From assembly GCF_001787335.1 (NCBI RefSeq), contig NZ_CP014674.1, positions 2,695,001 through 2,759,000 of the forward strand: a stretch of 64,000 nt of DNA, given 5' to 3'. Origin of the DNA: Kozakia baliensis (lineage in GTDB: Bacteria > Pseudomonadota > Alphaproteobacteria > Acetobacterales > Acetobacteraceae). Made by a program: the position numbers and the translations under genes. Of this stretch, positions 28,569 to 36,474 are shown piece after piece. The notes below the pieces were generated by a model, which was not told the DNA's origin, made no database searches, and saw only the letters and a program-made list of their open reading frames with translations. How positions within the stretch are numbered: the first letter of the stretch is position 1; each line of letters begins with the position of its first letter.

Positions 28569-28936
28569 CCCAAGCGCCTATTCTGCTGGTCGAGGACGAC
28601 ACGTCCATCGCCCTGGTTGTTGAAACGGTGCTTCAGGCTGCGGGCTATACCGTTCAGCGTGCGGAAAACGGCACGGACGCTTTGCGAGTCGCACTGGCCG
28701 CTCCACCTTCCCTCCTGATCGCCGACCTAAACCTTCCCGGCGCTTTGAGCGGCGATGCCGTCGTGCGCAAACTGCGCGAAGACCAACCGGAGCTACCAGT
28801 CATCTATATGTCCGGTGCATTCGAAGAAGGCAGCACACAAGACGGCTTAGTCCCGGGCGCCGTAACGCTTCCCAAGCCTTTCCGGCGCGCGACCTTGCTG
28901 GCTGCCATCGAAGAAGCGCGCCAGTGGCGCGGATAA
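28565..28936 (+). CDS. Single-domain response regulator (receiver only)
   Basis: 123-residue CheY-like receiver with no output domain. Acidic pocket VEDD near residue 11, phospho-acceptor Asp in [10 protein letters not shown] (about residue 56), Ser in YMSGAF and Lys in TLPKPFRRA are all present, so it should be phosphorylatable. The sequence resembles receivers attached to hybrid kinases. The start overlaps the efflux pump stop by 4 nt, implying coupled translation. The partner kinase is not adjacent. Confidence 0.88.
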   Translation: MTQAPILLVEDDTSIALVVETVLQAAGYTVQRAENGTDALRVALAAPPSLLIADLNLPGALSGDAVVRKLREDQPELPVIYMSGAFEEGSTQDGLVPGAVTLPKPFRRATLLAAIEEARQWRG

Positions 28937-29003
28937 CATTTACAAACGCATCATGACACGGCTAGATGCCGCGCCCTTTGACAATCGATGGAATCCGGAA
29001 ACG

Positions 29004-29555
29004 ATGGCCCTGAGCTTGCAACCTGGTGAACAACCAGCCCTGGACCTCAAAAATTACATTCGCGAGGTGCCGGATTTTCCTAAGCCGGGCATTCTTTTCT
29101 ACGATATCTCGACCCTGATCCGGAATGCGGATGCCTGGCAGGTAGCCACTGCCCGCCTAGCGCGCGCGATCGCCCCTTGGCAACCCGATCTGCTGGCCGG
29201 CATCGAAAGTCGCGGCTTTCTCACCGCCGCACCGTTGGCGCAACGCCTGGGCTGCGGCTTCGTCATGCTACGCAAACCCGGCAAACTTCCAGGCGAGACA
29301 GTTTCGCTGAAATACGGCCTGGAATACGGCCAGGACGAACTCCACATCCAAGCGGACGCCATCAAGCCGGGCCAGCGCGTGGTCGTGCTGGACGATCTGT
29401 TGGCCACGGGCGGCACACTTGCGGCCTCGGTGCAACTGTTACAGAAAGTCGGCGCGGAAGTGGTCGGCGCTTCGGTGATGATCGAATTGACCGGCCTGGG
29501 TGGACGTGAAAAGCTGGATGTTCCGCTCCATTCTCTACTCACCTACGCTGCGTGA
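29004..29555 (+). CDS. apt: Adenine phosphoribosyltransferase
   Basis: 183 residues, the family length. It makes AMP from adenine and PRPP (purine salvage). The core is [33 protein letters not shown] and the PRPP loop [13 protein letters not shown]. The ATG at 29004, preceded by CCGGAAACG, matches the usual N terminus; an in-frame ATG at 28953 would add 17 residues and lacks a ribosome site. Confidence 0.94.
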   Translation: MALSLQPGEQPALDLKNYIREVPDFPKPGILFYDISTLIRNADAWQVATARLARAIAPWQPDLLAGIESRGFLTAAPLAQRLGCGFVMLRKPGKLPGETVSLKYGLEYGQDELHIQADAIKPGQRVVVLDDLLATGGTLAASVQLLQKVGAEVVGASVMIELTGLGGREKLDVPLHSLLTYAA

Positions 29556-29578
29556 GTTAATAAAGGGCATTTTTCCGT

Positions 29579-30406
29579 ATGAACGAAACACTCGCCGCTC
29601 TTTGGCAGGCCCGTTATCGAGAAAATGCCCCCACCGAAGCCTTAGCCTTTTCCGAGAACGCGACGGTGCGCGATTTGATGGCGCATCGCTCCGTTCGCGC
29701 TTATCTTTCCGAACCGCTTCCCGCCGGTGCACTGGAAATCGCGGTGGCAGCCGCTCAATCTGCCGCGACGTCGAGCAACCTCCAAGCCTGGAGCGTGATC
29801 GCCGTCGAAGATCCCGAGCGGCGCGCGCGTTTGGCGACACTCAGCGGAGAACAAAAACACGTCGCAGCGGCCCCACTCTTTCTGGCCTGGATCGCGGACC
29901 TTTCCCGCCTGGAACGCCTAGCGCAACGCCATCACACAACGGCGGATGCTCTGGATTATACCGAAGCCTTCATGCTGGCGACGATCGACGCATCCCTAGC
30001 CGCGCAGAACGCCGTAGCGGCATTTGAATCGCTCGGTCTCGGCACGGTCTATATCGGCGGTCTGCGCAATCACCCCGAAGCCGTCGCCAAGGAGTTGAAT
30101 CTTCCACCCCGCGCTTTTGCTTTGTTCGGCCTCTGCGTCGGCTATCCCGATCCAGCGCAACCGGCCGCCATCAAGCCACGCCTGCCGCAGAAGGCCGTTT
30201 TGCACCGCGAAGGCTACGATGCTGCCGCCGAAGAATCGCTGATCGCCGAATATAACGCACGGGCCGACAGCTTCCAGCGGGAGCAAGGCCTTCCGTCACG
30301 CGCCTGGTCGGAAGCGATGGTGCGCCGCATCGCCAAGAAGGAAGGGCTGCATGGCCGTGAGATCATGCATGAAAGCCTAGAGAAGCTAGGATTCCCTCTC
30401 AAATAA
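29579..30406 (+). CDS. NADPH-dependent nitroreductase, NfsA type
   Basis: 275-residue flavin oxidoreductase of the NfsA/FRP branch. N-terminal MAHRSVRAYLSEPLPAG and AAQSAATSSNLQAWSVIAVED give the FMN-binding Arg/Ser motifs; ESLGLGTVYIGGLRNHPE and LFGLCVGYPD are typical. It reduces nitroaromatics, quinones or flavin. Located 23 nt after apt and convergent with lldD. Confidence 0.88.
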   Translation: MNETLAALWQARYRENAPTEALAFSENATVRDLMAHRSVRAYLSEPLPAGALEIAVAAAQSAATSSNLQAWSVIAVEDPERRARLATLSGEQKHVAAAPLFLAWIADLSRLERLAQRHHTTADALDYTEAFMLATIDASLAAQNAVAAFESLGLGTVYIGGLRNHPEAVAKELNLPPRAFALFGLCVGYPDPAQPAAIKPRLPQKAVLHREGYDAAAEESLIAEYNARADSFQREQGLPSRAWSEAMVRRIAKKEGLHGREIMHESLEKLGFPLK

Positions 30407-30426
30407 AGAGCGTCCTGGCGCTTATT
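30401..30426. terminator. Possible bidirectional terminator between nitroreductase and lldD
   Basis: The 15 nt between the two convergent stop codons, with the ends themselves, can fold as AATA..AGCG-TCCTGG-CGCTTATT with a three-base bulge, with A-rich and T-rich flanks. The stem is short, so this is tentative. Confidence 0.35.
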
Positions 30427-31573
30427 TTGTGCGTGGCGACAGCGCCTCAAGGGTATGTGCCCCAATTTCGGCAATGGATTTGGCACCGGTCAGTGTCATG
30501 GCGACGCGCAATTCTTTTTCCATGAGATCGATAACATTCTCGACCCCGGCGCGCCCTGCCGCCGCCAGCGCATAGACGAAGGCGCGGCCAAGCAGCACCG
30601 CATCCGCCCCCAGCGCGACCATGCGCGCAATATCAAGGCCGGATCGCACGCCGGAATCCGCAAGAATTTTCAGATCGCCCTTCACCGCATCAGCAATGGC
30701 CGGCAAGGCGCGACAGCTAGACAGGACGCCATCGAGCTGCCGTCCACCATGGTTGGAGACAATGATACCGTCTGCCCCAAATTTAACGGCATCTTTCGCA
30801 TCTTCCGGGTCGAGAATGCCTTTAATAACCATCGGGCCGTCCCAGGATTCACGAATCCACTCCAGATCCTTCCAGCTAATGGATGGATCGAAATTATTCG
30901 CCAGCCAGCCGATATAATCTTCCAGCTTGGTCGGGTGACCACGATAGACCGAGATATTGCCCAGATCATGTGGGCGTCCCCAAAGACCCACATCCCATGC
31001 CCAATGCGGATGCGTGACGGCCTGAAGATAACGCCGCAGCGGCGCATGAGGGCCGGACATACCCGAATGTGCATCGCGGTAACGCGCGCCAGGCGTCGGC
31101 ATATCCACGGTGAAGATGAGCGTCTTGATACCGGCGGCTTTGGCGCGGTCGAGAACGTTGCGCATGAAGCCGCGATCTTTGAGCACGTAAAGCTGAAACC
31201 AAATCGGCGCGGGGCTGCGGCTCTGCACTTCCTCGATCGGACAGACGGAGACGGTGGAAAGCGTAAAGGGAATACCCTTACGCGCCGCCGCGCGAGCCGC
31301 CTGCACTTCGCCACGGCGGGCATACATACCCGTCAACCCCACCGGAGCCAGCGCCGCCGGAATCGCCATCTTGCGTCCGAACAACTCGGTTTCCGTGCTG
31401 AGGCCGGAGACATTCTTTAAGATGCGCTGGCGCAACGCGAGATCAGCCAGATCGGCCACATTGCGGTGCATCGTGTGCTCCGCGTACGCTCCGCCATCGA
31501 TGTAATGAAACAAAAATGGCGGAAGCCGGCGACGCGCTGCTTCCCGATAATCCGAAGCGGCTGAGATAATCAT
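30422..31573 (-). CDS. lldD: L-lactate dehydrogenase, FMN-dependent
   Basis: 383-residue membrane-associated L-lactate:quinone dehydrogenase, very close to Escherichia coli LldD throughout ([61 protein letters not shown]). Catalytic set: Tyr in FHYIDGG, Tyr in WFQLYV, Asp in FTVDMPTPG, Lys in VIKGIL, His and Arg in SNHGGRQLD. It oxidises L-lactate to pyruvate and feeds the respiratory chain. It follows lldR by 9 nt. No lactate permease gene is adjacent. Confidence 0.95.
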   Translation of the reverse strand: MIISAASDYREAARRRLPPFLFHYIDGGAYAEHTMHRNVADLADLALRQRILKNVSGLSTETELFGRKMAIPAALAPVGLTGMYARRGEVQAARAAARKGIPFTLSTVSVCPIEEVQSRSPAPIWFQLYVLKDRGFMRNVLDRAKAAGIKTLIFTVDMPTPGARYRDAHSGMSGPHAPLRRYLQAVTHPHWAWDVGLWGRPHDLGNISVYRGHPTKLEDYIGWLANNFDPSISWKDLEWIRESWDGPMVIKGILDPEDAKDAVKFGADGIIVSNHGGRQLDGVLSSCRALPAIADAVKGDLKILADSGVRSGLDIARMVALGADAVLLGRAFVYALAAAGRAGVENVIDLMEKELRVAMTLTGAKSIAEIGAHTLEALSPRTK

Positions 31574-31582
31574 GATTTTCTC

Positions 31583-32407
31583 CTAAATGGCGATGTCGTG
31601 ACGTTTAGGAAGTTCCACCTTCGCGCGGCGTTGCCGTGCATCTTCTTCCTCAAACTGCGCCAGAAAATTCTTCACGGCATAAAGATGATCGGCCGCCGCT
31701 TGTGCGGCTTGCTCCCCATTTCCGAGCAAGACGGCGTCCATCAGGTCGCGATGCTGCCCTTCGAGCCGATCATAGATTTCAGGAACGACGTAGAGCTTGC
31801 TTAAACTGCGGGAGATGCTGACTTCCACAAGCTCGTAAAGGCTAACGACCACTTGTTTCAGCACGAGGTTATGAGATGCCTCGACAATCGCGAGATGAAA
31901 ATCCGCATCCGCCCGCGCTTCAATCATTGGGTCGCCACGTCCATGGCAGGCGGCCATCCGCTCGAAACATTCCAAAATGCGCGCCTTATCTTGAGGCGTC
32001 GCCCGCAGAGCGGCGTGATAGGCCGCGTTGGATTCAAGGCCATGGCGCGCTTCCAACACGTCGAGACCATAAGCCGGATCGCTTTCGAACAAAGGCTCCA
32101 GCGGCATCCGAACCGTTTGTGTAAACCAATTTATCGTCGGTTTACGCACATAAGTGCCGCCTCCCTGCCGTGCATAAAGCTGGTTCTGCGCTGTCAATTT
32201 CTGAATGGCCTCGCGCAAACTGGAACGGGAAACGCCCATCTGCTGAGAAAGCTCGCGCTCGGCGGGAAGGCGGTCGCCGGGCTTCAGCCCCTGCTCCGCA
32301 ATCATCTCCGATAAACGCAAAGCCACACGATCGGCCAAACGCGGCCCCGTTAAAGATGAAGGCTTGTTTTTCATGGGAAGCGCCGTGTTGTCGGTCGTGC
32401 GCTTCAT
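31583..32407 (-). CDS. lldR: GntR/FadR-type regulator of L-lactate use
   Basis: 274 residues: an N-terminal GntR winged helix (LADRVALRLSEMIAEQGLKPGDRLPAERELSQQMGVSRSSLREAI) and a C-terminal FCD effector domain with metal ligands (ADADFHLAIVEASHN and HRDLMDAVLLGN). It precedes lldD in one transcript. LldR normally represses lld genes and is released by L-lactate. A matching operator is seen about 200 nt upstream. An internal ATG at 32374 could be the start instead. Confidence 0.9.
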   Translation of the reverse strand: MKRTTDNTALPMKNKPSSLTGPRLADRVALRLSEMIAEQGLKPGDRLPAERELSQQMGVSRSSLREAIQKLTAQNQLYARQGGGTYVRKPTINWFTQTVRMPLEPLFESDPAYGLDVLEARHGLESNAAYHAALRATPQDKARILECFERMAACHGRGDPMIEARADADFHLAIVEASHNLVLKQVVVSLYELVEVSISRSLSKLYVVPEIYDRLEGQHRDLMDAVLLGNGEQAAQAAADHLYAVKNFLAQFEEEDARQRRAKVELPKRHDIAI

Positions 32408-32608
32408 GACGGAAAAGCAGAAAGATAGAGACGGAACAAAAGCGTTCCCTCCGGAAATTCAATATGGCCTGAAGAACGCCGCCATGTGCCAGCTACTCTT
32501 TATAACATCATGGCATTGCCGCCTTCGGTCATACCAAAATCATTATATGATGTTGTTGGATAGTAAAAAATCCGTGCGTCCTAGGATTTCACAAACAAAT
32601 TACCAATA

Positions 32609-32621
32609 TTGGTAAGACCAA
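32609..32621. promoter_or_regulatory. LldR-type operator
   Basis: TTGGT-AAG-ACCAA, a perfect 5-3-5 palindrome that fits the GntR/FadR-family consensus TNGTNNNACNA. It overlaps a second perfect palindrome, TTACCAATATTGGTAA (32600-32615). A half-site TTGGTAAAG follows at 32643. On the leftward strand a TATAAT element occurs at 32542-32547, between operator and gene. Confidence 0.65.
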
Positions 32622-32761
32622 AAAATCTCTCGATGTTGATTTTTGGTAAAGTGTCATGCTTAAATAAATAATACACACTGTCTGCATGTATAAAATAATT
32701 ATTATTTTGGTTATTTATTTTATTATTTGTATATTTATAAAATATTATGCCTTTTATATAA

Positions 32762-32787
32762 AACGCGCCCCTTGCACGAGGCGCGTT
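32762..32787 (-). terminator. Rho-independent terminator of the YVTN propeller gene
   Basis: 8-bp perfect stem AACGCGCC / GGCGCGTT with a 10-nt loop. Read leftward it runs into TTTTATATAAAA, 36 nt after the stop codon of the leftward gene. Confidence 0.85.
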
Positions 32788-32823
32788 CTTCTTATCAAGA
32801 AAAAAGTAAAGACCGCTATACGA

Positions 32824-34047
32824 TCAACGTAAAATTCCGGTGTGACCAACACTATAACGGCCCGGCTGCGGCCATACCGTCAAACCATGCGGCTCCGCAC
32901 CGACTGGAATCTGCCGCATCGCACCCGTATCGGTATTGATCGCGTAAACCACATCGTCGAACCGTCCGGATAGCCACAGCAGCTTACCGTCCGCGCTGAC
33001 ATTGCCCATATCGGGGCTGCCACCACCAGGAACGGTCCAAGTCTTAACCACGCGATCCGTCGCAAAATCGATGACGGACACACTTCCCGGACCATGACGA
33101 CGGCCATGCACCTTATGAGAGCCGCGATTGGCCACATAAAGCCACTTACCATCACGGCTCGGATATTCGCCATGCGTGCCGACGCCGGTCGGGATGAAGC
33201 CGGTTTCCTTGAAGCTGTCGCCATCCACTACGAACACGCCATCCGCCCACATATCGGCGATATAGAACTTATGGCCGTCGGGCGCCGTGAGAATATCCTG
33301 CGGCATGCCGCCCTTGGAAAGCTTCAGATACCCGATCAGCTGACGATTGACGGTATCGACCTTCGCCAAATAGCCGCCGAATTCGCAGGTGAAGATCGCG
33401 TAGCGCCCATCGATGGAGAAATCAGCGTGGTTAATGCCTTTGCATTGCGGCGCTTCGACCGAGCCGAGCAGCGCCATGCTGTGCGGATCGCGAAAATCCA
33501 GGCGTTCATGCGCTTCTGCTACGGTAATGGCGTATTTGCCGTCTGGCGTGAAATACATGTTGTAGGGATCGTCCACCGCCACTTCCGGCCCCGGTTTGGC
33601 GGTATGCGGATCGATCGGTGTCAGGCTGCCATCAGTACGGCCTTCGGAGTTGTTGGTGACCCAAAGGGTGCGCAGATCCCAACTGGGAACCACATGCTGC
33701 GGGCTGCGACCGACCTTGAACGTATCGACCACCATGAAACTAGCCGGATCGATGACGGACACGCTATTGCCGCGCAGATTCGGCACATAGATGCGCGGTG
33801 GATCGGAGGCGATAGCAGGCGAGATTTTTCCAGCCGTAGTTTCGCTATAGATATTGTGCGGGTCGATCACCGGCGGCATGCCGGGAATGGTCTGCACAGC
33901 GTCGGCGGCTTGCGCCGGAGCGGCGGCGGCCGGGGACATGACCATCGGCGGCTGCGGCGCCTGCTCTGTTGTCTGGGCGCGCGCCGATCCGAAAGTGGCT
34001 ACCGCCCCCATGAGGGCAGCCGTCAGCACGCTGCGTGAGAACTTCAT
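32824..34047 (-). CDS. Periplasmic YVTN-family beta-propeller protein
   Basis: 407 residues. Signal peptide MKFSRSVLTAALMGAVATFGSARAQ, then a Pro/Ala-rich linker to about residue 55, then a propeller of repeated blades: IYVPNLRGNSVSVIDPASF, KYAITVAEAHERLDF, KFYIADMWADGVFVVDGDSF, WLYVANRGSHKV, VSVIDFATDRVVKTW, VYAINTDTGAMRQI. Such YncE-like proteins have diverse or unknown roles; a scaffold or sensor in the periplasm is likely. It follows the creatininase-family gene by 25 nt. Confidence 0.85.
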   Translation of the reverse strand: MKFSRSVLTAALMGAVATFGSARAQTTEQAPQPPMVMSPAAAAPAQAADAVQTIPGMPPVIDPHNIYSETTAGKISPAIASDPPRIYVPNLRGNSVSVIDPASFMVVDTFKVGRSPQHVVPSWDLRTLWVTNNSEGRTDGSLTPIDPHTAKPGPEVAVDDPYNMYFTPDGKYAITVAEAHERLDFRDPHSMALLGSVEAPQCKGINHADFSIDGRYAIFTCEFGGYLAKVDTVNRQLIGYLKLSKGGMPQDILTAPDGHKFYIADMWADGVFVVDGDSFKETGFIPTGVGTHGEYPSRDGKWLYVANRGSHKVHGRRHGPGSVSVIDFATDRVVKTWTVPGGGSPDMGNVSADGKLLWLSGRFDDVVYAINTDTGAMRQIPVGAEPHGLTVWPQPGRYSVGHTGILR

Positions 34048-34072
34048 AGTTACTCCTGATAAAACATTCGGA

Positions 34073-34936
34073 TCAACGCGTTCCCTTTAGCGCGTCGATA
34101 GCCGCCTGAACCTGCATGTTCGTACCGATCCGCCCGAGTTCCGCCGTGGCCGGACGCGGATCACCGCCATAAACACCCTGCGCCGCGTTGGGAAGCGCCG
34201 CATGACGCAACGCTTCTTCGCGCACCATGCTGGGATCTACCGCCAACATGAGAGACGTATCGCTCACATCGGCATGTTTCCCCACCGCCGCGCCCAATCC
34301 TCGCGCGCGCAACGCCGCAGCATATTGCGTTCCAATCACGTCGTAATACGCACCGAGAAAAATTGCCTGTCCGCTACCGTGCCATTCATGATTCAAATGC
34401 GCGGTAACGGCTTTGAGATAAGACAAATATCCACCGTGATCGCCGAGAAAAACCACGCGCCGGAAGCCCTGCACATGAAAACTCTCCGCCGCGCCTTCCA
34501 GTAGGCCGGTAAAGGCCGCCGGAGGGATAGAGATCGTGCCGGGAAAGCGCATATGGGACGTGCGCGGATTCGTGCCACCCTCCGGAACGTATGCCACGAC
34601 CGGCGCAACCAACGTATGACCAACACCTTGCGCAATGCGCCTCGCCAACGCCTCGGCCCGGACGTTATGCTTGCCGACCGCGATATAAGGCCCACTTTGC
34701 TCCGTCCCGCCGATCGGGATGATGATCGTGTCGGTCCCGCTCCGCACCGCCGCCGCTACCTCCGGCCAGGTCAGGCGTGCAAAATCGACGTTTCCCGTCT
34801 GCGCATGAGCGCATCCCACAGATACCAGCGCAAAACCGCAGACCCATCGGGGCAATCGCCGCAAAACATCGGAAGGGCAAAACAATTCGGTCGGACAATC
34901 AATGCAGGAGGGGTGAATAAAGAAATAGTTTATCAT
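34073..34936 (-). CDS. Creatininase-family hydrolase, probably exported
   Basis: 287 residues. Family blocks: LTWPEVAAAVRSGTDTIIIPIGGTEQSGPYIAVGKHN (metal Glu and His), MRFPGTISI, VVFLGDHGGYLSYL (Asp-His) and the C-terminal GVYGGDPRPAT. They suggest a binuclear-metal amidohydrolase; the natural substrate is unknown. A stretch VCGFALVSVGCAHAQ resembles a secretion signal about 25-47 residues after ATG 34936, so the true start may be further in (a TTG before RRLPRWVCG). Pairing with a periplasmic propeller supports export. Confidence 0.8.
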   Translation of the reverse strand: MINYFFIHPSCIDCPTELFCPSDVLRRLPRWVCGFALVSVGCAHAQTGNVDFARLTWPEVAAAVRSGTDTIIIPIGGTEQSGPYIAVGKHNVRAEALARRIAQGVGHTLVAPVVAYVPEGGTNPRTSHMRFPGTISIPPAAFTGLLEGAAESFHVQGFRRVVFLGDHGGYLSYLKAVTAHLNHEWHGSGQAIFLGAYYDVIGTQYAAALRARGLGAAVGKHADVSDTSLMLAVDPSMVREEALRHAALPNAAQGVYGGDPRPATAELGRIGTNMQVQAAIDALKGTR

Positions 34937-34996
34937 ATTAAGAGCGTCACGCCAGAGTGAGCGTTCTGCGCTTACCGATAACATTGGAGAAATATC

Positions 34997-35191
34997 ATGC
35001 GCATCCTCTCCCTTACGCTGGCGTCCAGTGCCGTCGCACTTCTCAGCGCCTGCGCCGGGCCGGCCCCCGGCTCTTCCAACATGAACAGCCAAAGCACCAC
35101 CGCCCCGACAGGATCTTCCTCATCGCAAAACGCAACGCAAATGGGCGGCGGCATCGGCAGTTCGGGCGATACGCAAGGCCAACGCAACTAA
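34997..35191 (+). CDS. Small lipoprotein
   Basis: 64 residues. Signal MRILSLTLASSAVALLSAC has a lipobox (LLSAC), so the mature protein is about 46 residues, Ser/Gly/Gln/Asn-rich and lacking aromatic residues. GGAG precedes the ATG by 8 nt. It is divergent from the creatininase-family gene (60 nt apart) and 15 nt before the DUF2721 gene. Function unknown. Confidence 0.75.
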   Translation: MRILSLTLASSAVALLSACAGPAPGSSNMNSQSTTAPTGSSSSQNATQMGGGIGSSGDTQGQRN

Positions 35192-35206
35192 GAGCATCTT
35201 TTCTTT

Positions 35207-35710
35207 ATGACGATTGATCCCGTGGGCATAAACGCTTTTCTTTCTCCTGAACCGATCGACAGCGTCGCGCATCTCATTCAAGTGGCTTTGACGCCAGTAT
35301 TCATGCTTTCGGGCGTGGCATCATTGCTGACACTCTTCAACACACGTCTGGCGCGCGTTTCGGACCATGTCGAGGATGTCGCGCATCGCCTGGAAGAAGT
35401 CGATGACGACAAGAAGGAGAAAGAGCGCCTTCTGCGCCATCAGCAACGGCTGCATCGGCGTATTTTCGCGCTCGATAACGCCATCATGCTCGGTGGCGTC
35501 GGCGGCGCGGCGACATGTGGCGCGGCATTGGCGCTCTTCATCGGCAGCCTGCACAACAGCCAAACGGCGGCATGGCTCATCTTTTTGTTCGGCGCAGCAC
35601 TCGCCTGCACGGTCGCGGCGCTTTCCGCCTTTCTGATCGACACGCTTTTAGCATGGCACGGGCTCCGTCAAGACGGTGCTTTGCCACGCGCGGCGCCAGC
35701 CCGAAAGTAA
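35207..35710 (+). CDS. DUF2721 membrane protein
   Basis: 167 residues of the DUF2721 family. A first hydrophobic segment with LTPVFMLSGVASLLTLFNTRLARVSD, a charged helix of about 35 residues (EEVDDDKKEKERLLRHQQRL), then two hydrophobic segments (AIMLGGVGGAATCGAALALF; AWLIFLFGAALACTVAAL). No function is established for the family. Confidence 0.82.
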   Translation: MTIDPVGINAFLSPEPIDSVAHLIQVALTPVFMLSGVASLLTLFNTRLARVSDHVEDVAHRLEEVDDDKKEKERLLRHQQRLHRRIFALDNAIMLGGVGGAATCGAALALFIGSLHNSQTAAWLIFLFGAALACTVAALSAFLIDTLLAWHGLRQDGALPRAAPARK

Positions 35711-35901
35711 TAAAAGAACTTTTGCCGCGATAGTAAGAGAAATTTTCGGTTCAGGGTAATGAGATTGGCATGCGTAAGTAAAAATAACTGATTTATTTAT
35801 GCGATTTCCGCGTATCTGATCAGCGTTTCAAGCGATTGTTTTCGTCTGCGTTTGGGTGTTCTTCCGCGCCACACAGTAAAACAACTTTTGGAACATGACT
35901 T
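35711..35901. other. Intergenic region before small ORFs
   Basis: 191 nt of moderate A+T content after the DUF2721 gene. I see no hairpin with a T-run and no convincing promoter boxes. Confidence 0.35.
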
Positions 35902-36027
35902 ATGACGACCGCCGCTCTTCTTCTTAATCAGCCGATGCATTTCTTGAGCGAACTCTCGATGTTGGCCTTTCTGCCGGCCATCGCCGCTCTGTTGATCGCG
36001 ACCATCGCAGCCGACCGCACGGCATAA
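35902..36027 (+). CDS. Putative 41-residue single-helix membrane peptide
   Basis: ATG at 35902 opens a 41-codon frame ending at TAA 36025-36027: MTTAALLLNQPMHFLSELS, then MLAFLPAIAALLIATIAA and DRTA. The second part is a good transmembrane helix. A weak ribosome-site-like TTGGAA lies 10 nt upstream. Hydrophobic periodicity supports translation, but the peptide is too short for a family match by eye. Confidence 0.45.
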   Translation: MTTAALLLNQPMHFLSELSMLAFLPAIAALLIATIAADRTA

Positions 36028-36099
36028 AAACCACATCAAATTTACGACTTATTAAGTAAAACGCATCATTCTGATTTCTCCAGTAAAGGAGAATATTCG

Positions 36100-36474
36100 A
36101 TGCGCGTGGTAGAAGCCGCCCGGCTCGTATCCGCCGGGCTTATTGCACCGGAATTGCTGTGGCAGATGACCACGACGCCCGAACGCGTCGTCATCTCCCT
36201 GCTTCTGGGGCGTCCAGACCAATTACCGCCTCACGCCGCCACGCCCAACCTCGCTTGGCGAGCATTGAACACACAACACCGCATGTTGTTATTACGCCGC
36301 GCGCCACGACGCGTTCGCGCTTGCCTGCCAGGAATGTTGCGAGAAACCAGCGGCGATCAAGCCATCAATTCGCAACGGGTGCGTAAAGCCCAAGATCGAG
36401 CTGATGACCGTTCGAATAATTCAATCCCGAGACCCGGCCATACTCACTCACATTTAGCCCTAGCTCTTTCATAG
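36100..36474 (+). CDS. Hypothetical protein with strong ribosome site
   Basis: 124-residue frame starting MRVVEAARLVSAGLIAPELLW, basic in the middle (RRAPRRVRACLPG). AAAGGAGAATATTCG directly precedes the ATG, one of the best ribosome sites in the region. The last 110 nt overlap the 3' end of the convergent glycosyltransferase, and those 40 residues look like read-through of that gene's antisense strand, so the C-terminal part may be fortuitous. No family recognised. Confidence 0.5.
   Translation: MRVVEAARLVSAGLIAPELLWQMTTTPERVVISLLLGRPDQLPPHAATPNLAWRALNTQHRMLLLRRAPRRVRACLPGMLRETSGDQAINSQRVRKAQDRADDRSNNSIPRPGHTHSHLALALS

Larger units (their letters stand above)
32408..32823. other. AT-rich intergenic region upstream of lldR
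   Basis: 416 nt, very AT-rich in 32500-32760 (long runs of A/T, for example around 32690-32750). It holds the lldR control region near 32540-32621 and the terminator of the leftward propeller gene at 32762. No ORF with coding character is present. Confidence 0.6.

Noticed and set aside
30455-31420. 321-residue ORF on the + strand opposite lldD
   Set aside because: lldD is certain over this whole span; the antisense frame is compositionally odd.
35797-36039. 80-residue ORF on the - strand in the small-ORF gap
   Set aside because: Lys/Arg/Gln-rich, opposite the better-supported 41-residue membrane peptide, with no ribosome site.
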